From positions 1 to 13,692 of the forward strand of contig USHO01000022.1 of the NCBI GenBank assembly GCA_900554485.1: a DNA stretch of 13,692 bases. The letters run 5' to 3'. Origin of the DNA: an uncultured Eubacteriales bacterium. Lineage in GTDB: Bacteria; Bacillota; Clostridia; Christensenellales; Borkfalkiaceae. Within the stretch, counting starts at the first letter, position 1. The number at the start of each line of letters is the position of its first letter. Made by a program: the position numbers and the translations under genes. Positions 1-7,388 of the stretch are shown here, piece after piece. The notes beneath the pieces were generated by a model. That model saw only the letters and a list, made by a program, of their open reading frames with translations. It was not told the origin of the DNA and made no database searches.

Positions 1-101
1 TAAGCCGTCGTTTTACCCGCGCCCGCGGCGAAAATCACCGCCGCAAACACGCTTAAAACGGCGCACAACGCCATGGATAACGTCTTTTTGAGTTTACTCA
101 T
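1..101 (-). CDS. N-terminus of a further exported protein (partial)
   Basis: Only the first 33 codons are inside the window. The protein starts MSKLKKTLSMALCAVLSVFA and continues AVIFAAGAGKTTA. A basic n-region, a hydrophobic core of about 18 residues and a small-residue AAGAG stretch make a Sec-type signal peptide or, less likely, a membrane anchor. No lipobox is visible after the core; the only Cys (residue 13) is inside it. The 15-nt gap from the giant lipoprotein and the ribosome binding site beginning at that gene's stop put it in the same operon. No family can be named from this much sequence. Confidence 0.75.
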   Translation of the reverse strand, partial: MSKLKKTLSMALCAVLSVFAAVIFAAGAGKTTA

Positions 102-110
102 ATATGCACT

Positions 111-117
111 CTCCTTT
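111..117 (-). promoter_or_regulatory. Ribosome binding site of the last gene, beginning at the upstream stop codon
   Basis: AAAGGAG begins with the final A of the TAA stop of the giant lipoprotein (TAAAAGGAG) and lies 9 nt before ATG at 101-99. Ribosomes ending the upstream gene can start the next one, which supports a common operon. Confidence 0.8.
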
Positions 118-3100
118 TAACCGAACACCGCGTACAGTACGACAGAGCCGTTGTACTTGCCGGTAAGTTCGTTTTTACCCGAGAATTCCTGTTCGAGCAA
201 AGTGCTTTCGAGATCGATCCGGGTCAGTTTTCCGTCAACCATTACAGCCCAGTATCTGAACTCTTTTGAAGAATCCGTACACTGAACGTTTTTAAGCTGA
301 TTCAACTTCGACTCTGAAATCTTATCCGCAAGAGTAAATCCTTCAAGGCATTTTCTATCGGCCCCCGGCTGACTACGGAAAGTCAATTGTTCGCCGTTTT
401 CGTCTATTGCCTGATAGGAAACGTTAAGTTTTCGCTTAAGGATAAGTTTAAGGTTAAATCCCTCGGTTACACGATATCCGTTTTCGAATGCTTTGTCTGT
501 AGAGCCGACGTAAAGACTGTTTTTATAAACAAATCCCGAACCTGAAGAATCCTGGAAAATAGCTTTATCCGCTATCCATTCCACAGCTTCGTAATCTTTA
601 TATTTATTGAATTCGTAACGACTACGGAAGTGGAACAAACTCATCGTGTAAATTCCGCCTGTCGTGGGGCGATAACAGGTCAATTCGTTCAAAAACTCTT
701 CATTTCCGTCAACGACTATCGTCGCTCTTATCTTAATACCTTTATCCCAAAGCGCATAAACTACAGGGGTAACTGTTTTAAGGGTTATGCCGAGCCTGCC
801 AATAGCCGAGCCTGCCGAAAACAGACGGTCGTCGCCGTCCCACGACGAACTCCATCCCCAAAGGCGATCTTTACTTGCAACGAAAGCGTTATAATCGGGC
901 GATGAATTTGATTTCGCCATGCTCACCGTCGTGGTGTAATACTGATAGCCATCCTTTTCGACATATTCGATTTTCGAGGAATCGAATGGGTGTTCGACAT
1001 CGGTGACGTAAGTTACGTCGATGTCGCAATTTCTGTCATATACGATTACTTTCTGAGCAAATGTAGCTTCAAGCGTATATGTGTTTGAAATGCTTTCGGG
1101 CGGATTATAATAACAATCGAATACGGCGTTTCCGTCAAAATCGAGACCAAACCAGAAATCCCACACAAGGAGGTATGTACCTTCTCTTAAGAATGTGAAT
1201 TCTGCGCTGTATGTTCCCGAATTGTCGGTCATATCACTGTCTTCCGTGCGGATGTAGTTTACACCCGACAGTTTGTACACGTGGAAAGCAGGTCTGTTAA
1301 GCGGCAGATAATCTTTTGAAGCAACTTTAGGCTTTTCTATGCTCAACGATTCGCCCGTGAAGAGAGCCGCGTCGCCGTCTATAAATGTGTACCCGGAAAG
1401 ATTTCTGCCGTCGAGCGTGAAATGACACATTGCTCTGAGCATTGCCGTATCGCCGTACTCGTCGGCATAACTAAGCCGCACTATCGCATATCTTTCATTC
1501 TTTACAAGTTCCCACGCTTCCGCTAAGTTATCCACAGTTACCGTAGAATTTTTAAGGTATACGGTAAGGGATTTAAGCGACAATTTGTAAATATCGGTAA
1601 TATCACTGTCGGTTACGCGCAAGTAATAAGCCGCAGGCAAAGCCATGAACTGCTCTTCGTTATCTATAATCGCGGACTGCAATTCCGTGTATTCGACTTT
1701 TCTGCGGACGTCTGCGCCTTCTTCTGTCTTTTCGTATTTAAGGTCGCCGCCCGCAAGCGTTTTATCACCCGAGATAAAAGCGTAATCGCCGACCGCTTCG
1801 GCTCTGTATTCGAGCCATACCGAGCGGAACTCGCCGAATCTGTTGACGAGTCGGAACTCTACTCTCATCTTCGGTTCGGTCATCCGGAAAACGTTGATAG
1901 CTTCGTAACCGTCGCTGAACTGATCGTATATATGGGAATATATTCCGTCGGTATATTCGTAAACGGCAACGCGTAAAAAGTCTGTTCTAGGTTCAGAGTC
2001 CTCATATTTTCTGAGACTGCGCGACGTGTATTTATCACCGAGCCACGTCCATGTTATTTCGGGGACGGAAACATATTTATCGATTTTATAACGAGCTTTT
2101 GTAATATATACGCCTTCTGTCTCGTTATAAGTCCAATCGTCCGACAGAATTTTATATTCCGGTTCTTCCGACGGCATAAGCGTTACAAGACAGGTGCGCG
2201 TTTTATCGTTCGCCTTTTCGGCGAAAAGAATCGCCGTGCCGCTTTCCGTCATCGTAAACGTACGGGCAAGCGTAACGGGTTTTGAGTAATCCGCGTTTCC
2301 GTTTTTATCAAGCGAATATGCCTGCCACGAGAGATTTGCCGCCGTGACCGTGGGATAAACCTTTTCGGTGTAAAGCGAAACAAGGTCTACCGTTTCGCCC
2401 GTTTTAACCGTTTTGCCGATATCGGTTTTTTCGATCGTGAAGTTGGTCGCCGAAACGTCTATAAGAGTTAAAAAGTTGGTCGCCGCGGAATAAAGATCTC
2501 CGTCCGTCTTCGGGTTATATCCGAAAACGTCGTACGTTAAATCGAAGTACGAGAACGCATAACGCATTTCGGAAAGATTGCCCGCCGCCGTCTGGGTAGT
2601 CGGAGCGATGGTCATCTTGCAGTCAAAGTTTTTATCCCCGGAATTTCCGCCGTCGGTTGAAGCAAAAAACATGTTTATCATGCGAACGGACAGACTGTAA
2701 TTTTTAAGCAAATCGAATGGGGCGTTGCTGTCCGAAAAGTCGTCCGCGACCGAACCCGCATAAATCGCAGCGGATTTGCGGTAAGTGAAACTATCCCCCG
2801 AAACGGGCGTGTAGTTCCAATCGGTTATGCGGATCATACTGTCGTACGAAATCGTAAGTCTGCGGTAAGAGAACGGGAAACTGAACATCTGTTCCATCGC
2901 GCCCGTCGAACCGCCGTACAGTATAATATCGTTAGTAAGAGTGTCGCCGAGGTCGAACGTATAGTAATACGCGCCCGTATCGGCGTGGAATTCGTAAGTC
3001 AGCGCGCCCCAGTTTTTCGCATGAAGCTCGCCCGGACGATAATAATTAAGGTAATCCGGGTCGTCGTCTGCGACTTTGAACGTGTTTTTCCGATCGGTTA

Positions 3101-4187
3101 AAAAGTAAGCGAAATCGCGGCAATAACCTGTAGTACGGTTAAAGAAATCGTCACCGGAAAGGTTACCGAAGATATCCGAATTATACGCGCTTAAAGGCTT
3201 AACCAGCGTATAATGTCCGTTTTCCGCCACGATATACGCGTATACGGGGTGGAAATAATCGAGCATTCCGGGCGTTTTATCCAGACCCGTATAATGCGTC
3301 GGTACAAGGTACACGCCGTTATCGAGTTTGCCTTCGGTATTGACGAAAGACTTTGAAAACCCTATAAACCTCGTTATACGGAAACTCACTTTGTACGAAA
3401 CCGAGCATTGTTCCCTCGTTTCGCCGCCTTCGAGTTTCGCGCCCCAGTTGTAATACGCAATGTTTAAGGTAATTTCGTCCGCAAGATCCAAACCCGAGAT
3501 GTCGTAATAAATCGTCTGAATTAAGCTCGTGCGATCGAGAATACTTAAACCTTCGTTTATTCTTCCCTCAGGGTCGGTTACGGTATAAGTCTGAACTTCA
3601 AACTCCCCGCCGCCGTTTTCCGCAAAAATAGGTCCGCGCTCGCGGCTGTTATACTGTATACGCAAAAACGCGCCCTGATCGTTCTTTTCGATATACGTTT
3701 CGTCGGCTACTATATCCTCGGCAAAGTTAAACCAACCGTATTTATCGGCAAGTATGCCTTTAACGACAGTCTCTTCGATGATATGCGCTTCAAAGTCGAT
3801 ATCATAAGTACCGTTGTTGACGATAGCCTCCTTTTCCCACTTGGGGTACAGAGTGACGTTTTTCATCTGCCAGAACAAATCGCCGTTTTCAACGTCGCAA
3901 ACCTGTGTTAAAGCAGAATCGAAATACCACCCCGCAAAGACGTACCCTACCTTTTCTGGCGTGGGCAGTACGGGCATGTTATTCGCCGCATAATACATAT
4001 CGGAAATGGGCGAAGCGAGATTTGTCGCGTCGAAAGTTATTTTATATTGCGTGTTACCGTACTTGTCGATAATTGCGTCTTTTGGATCCGACGGAACATC
4101 AGAGTTATTCGTACAACCTGCCACGCCGAATAAACAGAATATTACCATTAGCCCCGTAATCAATCGCAGTATAGAATTTCTTTTCAA
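117..4187 (-). CDS. Giant lipoprotein with B-repeat-like ends and a duplicated central domain
   Basis: 1356 residues from the TTG start. The short signal peptide ends in lipobox VAGC with lipidation expected at Cys25. A B-repeat-like (Flg_new) module spans about 48-117 (pattern Y-V-F-A-G-W-Y-F ... V-T-L-Y-P-K-W). Further copies appear near 1096-1147 (ending V-V-Y-A-L-W) and, in a longer form, at 1255-1356 (ending V-V-L-Y-A-V-F). About 583-675 looks like a bacterial Ig-like fold. Two related units at about 783-877 and 911-1008 share motifs such as Y-x-FI-x-GD and (T/E)DSD(I/M)TD. Residues 118-580 are rich in Tyr, Phe and Asp, appear beta-rich and match no family I know. There are no catalytic motifs, internal membrane segments or LPXTG anchor. 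It sits 85 nt after the leucine-rich repeat lipoprotein gene and is probably a long surface binding protein of the same operon. Confidence 0.8.
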   Translation of the reverse strand: MKRNSILRLITGLMVIFCLFGVAGCTNNSDVPSDPKDAIIDKYGNTQYKITFDATNLASPISDMYYAANNMPVLPTPEKVGYVFAGWYFDSALTQVCDVENGDLFWQMKNVTLYPKWEKEAIVNNGTYDIDFEAHIIEETVVKGILADKYGWFNFAEDIVADETYIEKNDQGAFLRIQYNSRERGPIFAENGGGEFEVQTYTVTDPEGRINEGLSILDRTSLIQTIYYDISGLDLADEITLNIAYYNWGAKLEGGETREQCSVSYKVSFRITRFIGFSKSFVNTEGKLDNGVYLVPTHYTGLDKTPGMLDYFHPVYAYIVAENGHYTLVKPLSAYNSDIFGNLSGDDFFNRTTGYCRDFAYFLTDRKNTFKVADDDPDYLNYYRPGELHAKNWGALTYEFHADTGAYYYTFDLGDTLTNDIILYGGSTGAMEQMFSFPFSYRRLTISYDSMIRITDWNYTPVSGDSFTYRKSAAIYAGSVADDFSDSNAPFDLLKNYSLSVRMINMFFASTDGGNSGDKNFDCKMTIAPTTQTAAGNLSEMRYAFSYFDLTYDVFGYNPKTDGDLYSAATNFLTLIDVSATNFTIEKTDIGKTVKTGETVDLVSLYTEKVYPTVTAANLSWQAYSLDKNGNADYSKPVTLARTFTMTESGTAILFAEKANDKTRTCLVTLMPSEEPEYKILSDDWTYNETEGVYITKARYKIDKYVSVPEITWTWLGDKYTSRSLRKYEDSEPRTDFLRVAVYEYTDGIYSHIYDQFSDGYEAINVFRMTEPKMRVEFRLVNRFGEFRSVWLEYRAEAVGDYAFISGDKTLAGGDLKYEKTEEGADVRRKVEYTELQSAIIDNEEQFMALPAAYYLRVTDSDITDIYKLSLKSLTVYLKNSTVTVDNLAEAWELVKNERYAIVRLSYADEYGDTAMLRAMCHFTLDGRNLSGYTFIDGDAALFTGESLSIEKPKVASKDYLPLNRPAFHVYKLSGVNYIRTEDSDMTDNSGTYSAEFTFLREGTYLLVWDFWFGLDFDGNAVFDCYYNPPESISNTYTLEATFAQKVIVYDRNCDIDVTYVTDVEHPFDSSKIEYVEKDGYQYYTTTVSMAKSNSSPDYNAFVASKDRLWGWSSSWDGDDRLFSAGSAIGRLGITLKTVTPVVYALWDKGIKIRATIVVDGNEEFLNELTCYRPTTGGIYTMSLFHFRSRYEFNKYKDYEAVEWIADKAIFQDSSGSGFVYKNSLYVGSTDKAFENGYRVTEGFNLKLILKRKLNVSYQAIDENGEQLTFRSQPGADRKCLEGFTLADKISESKLNQLKNVQCTDSSKEFRYWAVMVDGKLTRIDLESTLLEQEFSGKNELTGKYNGSVVLYAVFG
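1164..1457 (-). repeat. Internal repeat unit 2 of the giant lipoprotein
   Basis: Encodes residues about 911-1008. It matches unit 1 through GYTFIDGDAALF and YIRTEDSDMTD, in the same order and at similar spacing. It then runs into a FTFLREGTYLLVWDFW strand that resembles the end of an Ig-like domain. Boundaries are by eye. Confidence 0.5.
1557..1841 (-). repeat. Internal repeat unit 1 of the giant lipoprotein
   Basis: Encodes residues about 783-877. It shares with unit 2 the succession of an RFG/YGD turn, an aromatic strand, a GDYAFISGD-like segment, a lysine/glutamate-rich strand and an LRVTDSDITD-like segment. Similarity is at protein level and diverged, so the duplication is not recent. 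Boundaries are by eye. Confidence 0.5.
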
Positions 4188-4193
4188 GGGTAA

Positions 4194-4200
4194 CACCTCC
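4194..4200 (-). promoter_or_regulatory. Ribosome binding site fixing the TTG start of the large lipoprotein
   Basis: GGAGGTG is followed after 6 nt by TTG at 4187-4185. The in-frame ATG at 4214 has only A-rich sequence upstream and would place this ribosome binding site inside the coding region. The TTG start also gives a standard-length signal peptide beginning MKRNS. Confidence 0.85.
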
Positions 4201-4227
4201 GAAGTAAAAAACATTTAATTTCTTTTT

Positions 4228-4266
4228 TTTCGTAAAGCGGACGTTTAAAGCGTCCGCTTTACGAAA
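4228..4266 (-). other. Strong intercistronic hairpin between the two lipoprotein genes
   Basis: Perfect 16-bp arms (TTTCGTAAAGCGGACG at 4228-4243 and its complement at 4251-4266) around a 7-nt loop. In the transcript it begins 6 nt after the stop of the leucine-rich repeat lipoprotein gene. It is followed by a run of A residues, not U, so it does not meet the rule for an intrinsic terminator on the minus strand. On the plus strand the T run lies before the hairpin, so it fails there too. It may protect the upstream message from 3' exonucleases or mark a processing point that sets the ratio of the two proteins. Confidence 0.7.
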
Positions 4267-4272
4267 TATGTT

Positions 4273-7200
4273 TTAGATAGACTTCATACGGATTGAGCCT
4301 AATCCGTCGTCCGTATAACCGACATACCAGCCTTCTTCGAATACGCCTGCGCATTTTTCATCGCCGACAAGTTCTTTCAGATACTTTCTGCCTTTGATTG
4401 CACTACCCATATATTCGGGAGAATATTTGATTGAACTAAGGTTCTCGCTCTCGCAATCGGTAAACGCGTTTTCGTGAATTTTGGAAACGCTGCGGAAATT
4501 AAGATTGGTTCCTCCGGTGAAGAAGTAATAAGATCCTTCCATAATTTCGTAACGAACGATATTCGCTCCATCGGAAATATCTCCGAGGTCGATCTGGCAG
4601 GATATTTCGTTTGCGTTATAACCGCCGGCCGATGCGACAAATTTAACATCCCATACGGTGTAAGCCGATTCGCCCTCGCCTGCCATCGATTTAGAAACAT
4701 ACTGATAAATACCGACAGGCGCCTGATATTGCTTAACCATTGATGCGACGATGTTCGCATACGAGAAGAAGAATTCTCCTGTTTTAAGATCCGCTTTCGT
4801 GGTCATTGCTCTGTTTTCCTCGCCGTCCGCGACGGTGAACGTCATAAGAGTCTGAACCTTGAACGCATACGCGCCGATTTCTTTCATATCGGAAAGGGCA
4901 AGAGTTATCGTGGTGATAACCGAGCCTTCGAACGCGCTTACGCCGATTTTTTCAAGTTTGCATGCCGACGAGTCGATAACTTTCAACGCCGCGCAGTTAT
5001 AGAAGGCTTTTTCGCCGATTTCTTTAAGAGTCGCGGGAAGAAGAACGTATCCGATTTCCGCGTTGTTTGCAAATGCGTTTGCATCGATTTTAGTTACTTT
5101 AAGGCTCTTTCCGTCAACCGTTACGTTTTCGGGAATGACGACTATTTTAAGTCCGTCGCCTGCGGAATAAGAAGTTTCTGCGTTGAAGCCCGTAACCGTT
5201 GCCGTTCCGTCGCCGTTATCCTTTGCGTTGTATCCGCCGTCTGCGGCATAATTGAAGGTTGCGTCGAGATAAACGTTTGCGGTGAGTTTTTCATCTGCGC
5301 TGTAATCAACGCCGATATTCTTCAACGAAACAAAGGTAAGTTTGTTGCTTTCGTAAGCGGCTTTAAGAGCTGTTCCGCATTCTTTATCGATTGATTCGAG
5401 AAACTCTTCTACGGAGAGTTTATCTCCTTTAACTTTGTTGAGCGTTGCCTGATAAGTTTCGCCCGTAAGTTTGTTTATGTAGTTAACGGTAACGGCGGGG
5501 GTATCGCTTTCGCCCGTGTAAACTACTTTATCTTTAAGGCTTGTAGCATCGCAGAATTCGTACATATCTTCGGAAAGAACAGCCCAACCGGTTGGGTCGC
5601 CGATAAATGCCGAATAAGGAAGAGTTTCGGGATAATCAGCCTGTTTGATGTTCAAAAGCGTAATGTTTTCCATCGAGCTGAAAATCGCATAGCCCGTGGG
5701 AGCAACGTTGCCTTTAAGGTCGTTGGCGTACTGCTTATCGAACAAGAAAGATTTGCTCGAATACTGGAACGCCGCTGCGGGATAACCGGATATATCTTCG
5801 TTATAGCTTACATATGAGAATGTGGAAGGAAGGTTAAGATATTCAAGGCTACGGTTGAAATAAGTTCCGACCTGAATACCCTTAACGCCTTCGGGGACAA
5901 CGATAACGGTATCGTTCGTTATGTCCGAAACAAGAATCAAATCTCCGCTGTGACCTTCGCCGTCATCGATTTTATAAATGTAGTTACCTTCTTTGTAGAA
6001 ATCCCCGGCTTTAGCATCTTCCTTGCTATGGCTGAATGTGAGATTATTCGGGACCATCGAAAGGTTCTTTACGCTGTCGGGGATAGCGATATCGAAAGAA
6101 TACTGCTCGCCTTTGTTATACTGTCCGTATCCGTTGTGAGACGCGTAAGTATTTGCCCAAAAAGAACCGATGATAACTTCAACGCCGTCAGGAATGGTGA
6201 TTCCGTTAAGTTTGTTGAGGTTATTGAAGCAGTTCTGAATAACCTTCAAAGAGGAAGGAAGAACTATTTCTTCGACAGCCGAAGCCGAAGTGGAAATAAG
6301 GCTCTCTACAGATTCGATTCCTTCTCCGATGATAACTTTTACGATAGAAGCGTTGTTGAGAATTTCGCTTTCGAGACGAACGGATTCGACTTTGTAGGTT
6401 TCGATCGTGCCGTCGCCGTCTTTATCGAAAGTGATCGCACCGAGAATGGATACAACGGGAGCTTCTGCGATTTTCGCAACGTTTTCGGTGTCGTCATAAG
6501 TGCCTTCGTTACCATACATGGTTACGGAAAGGTTACCGGTAGCTTCGTTGGTCTGATACTTTAAGTAAGGCGAACGCCATCTGACCGTGATCACGGTGTT
6601 TCCGGTAATAGGTTCGTCAAAATCGAAAACCTCGCCGTTTTCGTCGACGTAAGAGATGTCGCGGGCGGACATATAGTTTTTCCATATAAACGCCTTTTCT
6701 ACGGTAGAGGTCTCGCCCGCCTCGGTCTTAGCCTCGTGCGTGACGGGGGATGTATAGACCGAACCGGGGGTTACGGTAGTGGTATAAACGTCCTGATAAC
6801 CGTCGTTGAAGGTTATGCGCGCGACGCTCCTTGCGTAAAGGTCGTTGGTTTCGGTTACGTTATCCCACGGCGTAGTGCAGTTCGCGTTGGTATACCAACC
6901 GTCGAATTCAAGCCCTTCGCCGGGGTTGTAAGTACCATTTACGACGTCGACGAGGTTATGCGTACCCTGATCCGCGCCGTTGATGGTCACGTTTACCTCA
7001 ACGGGGATGAAACGCGCGTAAACGGTTACGCTGTTTTTAATGTTCTTGCCCGTGAAAGGTCCGACCGTAAAATCTTTGTCTTCATACCAGTTGGCAAAGG
7101 TGTAATAACGTCTGGAAACGCTCGGGAGTTCCACCTCGCCGTTTTCGGCGATGACTTCCGAATACTCTTTCCATTCGGACGTTTCGTCGTCTTCTACCAT

Positions 7201-7323
7201 GAAGGTAACTTTGAGATCTTCTGCTTTGCCGGTTTTTCCGCACGACACAAGCAAGGCAAATCCTGCAAGTAACATTGTGATGCCGAGAAGTACAGATATG
7301 AACTTCTTCTTTACTGCTGTCAT
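4273..7323 (-). CDS. Surface lipoprotein with B-repeat-like modules and BspA-type leucine-rich repeats
   Basis: 1016 residues. The signal peptide has a KKK n-region, a hydrophobic core and lipobox LVSC, with lipidation expected at Cys28. Three Listeria-Bacteroides (Flg_new/InlB B-repeat-like) modules follow at about 37-105, 108-165 and 169-249, seen from the pattern F-x-x-W-Y ... V-Y-A-R-F. BspA-type leucine-rich repeats (LRR_5, pattern IxxxAFxxxxxLxxVxLPxxLxxI) occur at about 310-505, 742-830 and 945-972. A longer B-repeat-like module (about 611-690) interrupts them. An acidic DKDGDGTIE stretch at 300-308 resembles a calcium-binding loop. The ATG has AAAGGAG 8 nt upstream. The gene lies 65 nt after half-transporter 2, in the same direction. 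Such proteins are usually adhesins or ligand-binding surface proteins; a link to the transporter is inferred from position. A 16-bp hairpin follows the stop. Confidence 0.85.
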   Translation of the reverse strand: MTAVKKKFISVLLGITMLLAGFALLVSCGKTGKAEDLKVTFMVEDDETSEWKEYSEVIAENGEVELPSVSRRYYTFANWYEDKDFTVGPFTGKNIKNSVTVYARFIPVEVNVTINGADQGTHNLVDVVNGTYNPGEGLEFDGWYTNANCTTPWDNVTETNDLYARSVARITFNDGYQDVYTTTVTPGSVYTSPVTHEAKTEAGETSTVEKAFIWKNYMSARDISYVDENGEVFDFDEPITGNTVITVRWRSPYLKYQTNEATGNLSVTMYGNEGTYDDTENVAKIAEAPVVSILGAITFDKDGDGTIETYKVESVRLESEILNNASIVKVIIGEGIESVESLISTSASAVEEIVLPSSLKVIQNCFNNLNKLNGITIPDGVEVIIGSFWANTYASHNGYGQYNKGEQYSFDIAIPDSVKNLSMVPNNLTFSHSKEDAKAGDFYKEGNYIYKIDDGEGHSGDLILVSDITNDTVIVVPEGVKGIQVGTYFNRSLEYLNLPSTFSYVSYNEDISGYPAAAFQYSSKSFLFDKQYANDLKGNVAPTGYAIFSSMENITLLNIKQADYPETLPYSAFIGDPTGWAVLSEDMYEFCDATSLKDKVVYTGESDTPAVTVNYINKLTGETYQATLNKVKGDKLSVEEFLESIDKECGTALKAAYESNKLTFVSLKNIGVDYSADEKLTANVYLDATFNYAADGGYNAKDNGDGTATVTGFNAETSYSAGDGLKIVVIPENVTVDGKSLKVTKIDANAFANNAEIGYVLLPATLKEIGEKAFYNCAALKVIDSSACKLEKIGVSAFEGSVITTITLALSDMKEIGAYAFKVQTLMTFTVADGEENRAMTTKADLKTGEFFFSYANIVASMVKQYQAPVGIYQYVSKSMAGEGESAYTVWDVKFVASAGGYNANEISCQIDLGDISDGANIVRYEIMEGSYYFFTGGTNLNFRSVSKIHENAFTDCESENLSSIKYSPEYMGSAIKGRKYLKELVGDEKCAGVFEEGWYVGYTDDGLGSIRMKSI

Positions 7324-7388
7324 AAATTTTACTCCTTTGTTAAAATTTTTGAAATTGTATAACCACCGATTTTCTCGGATAATTATCG

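Noticed and set aside
4188..4214. ATG at 4214 as the start of the giant lipoprotein.
   Set aside because: It has no ribosome binding site, and the real one lies downstream of it. The TTG at 4187 gives a normal signal peptide.
4228..4266. Rho-independent terminator after the leucine-rich repeat lipoprotein gene.
   Set aside because: The stem is followed by A residues, not U, in the transcript, and the plus strand fails as well. Kept as a hairpin of unknown role.
7356..7384. Internal promoter before the leucine-rich repeat lipoprotein gene, with TATACA as -10.
   Set aside because: No acceptable -35 box lies 16-18 bp upstream. A weak promoter cannot be excluded, but the sequence does not support one.
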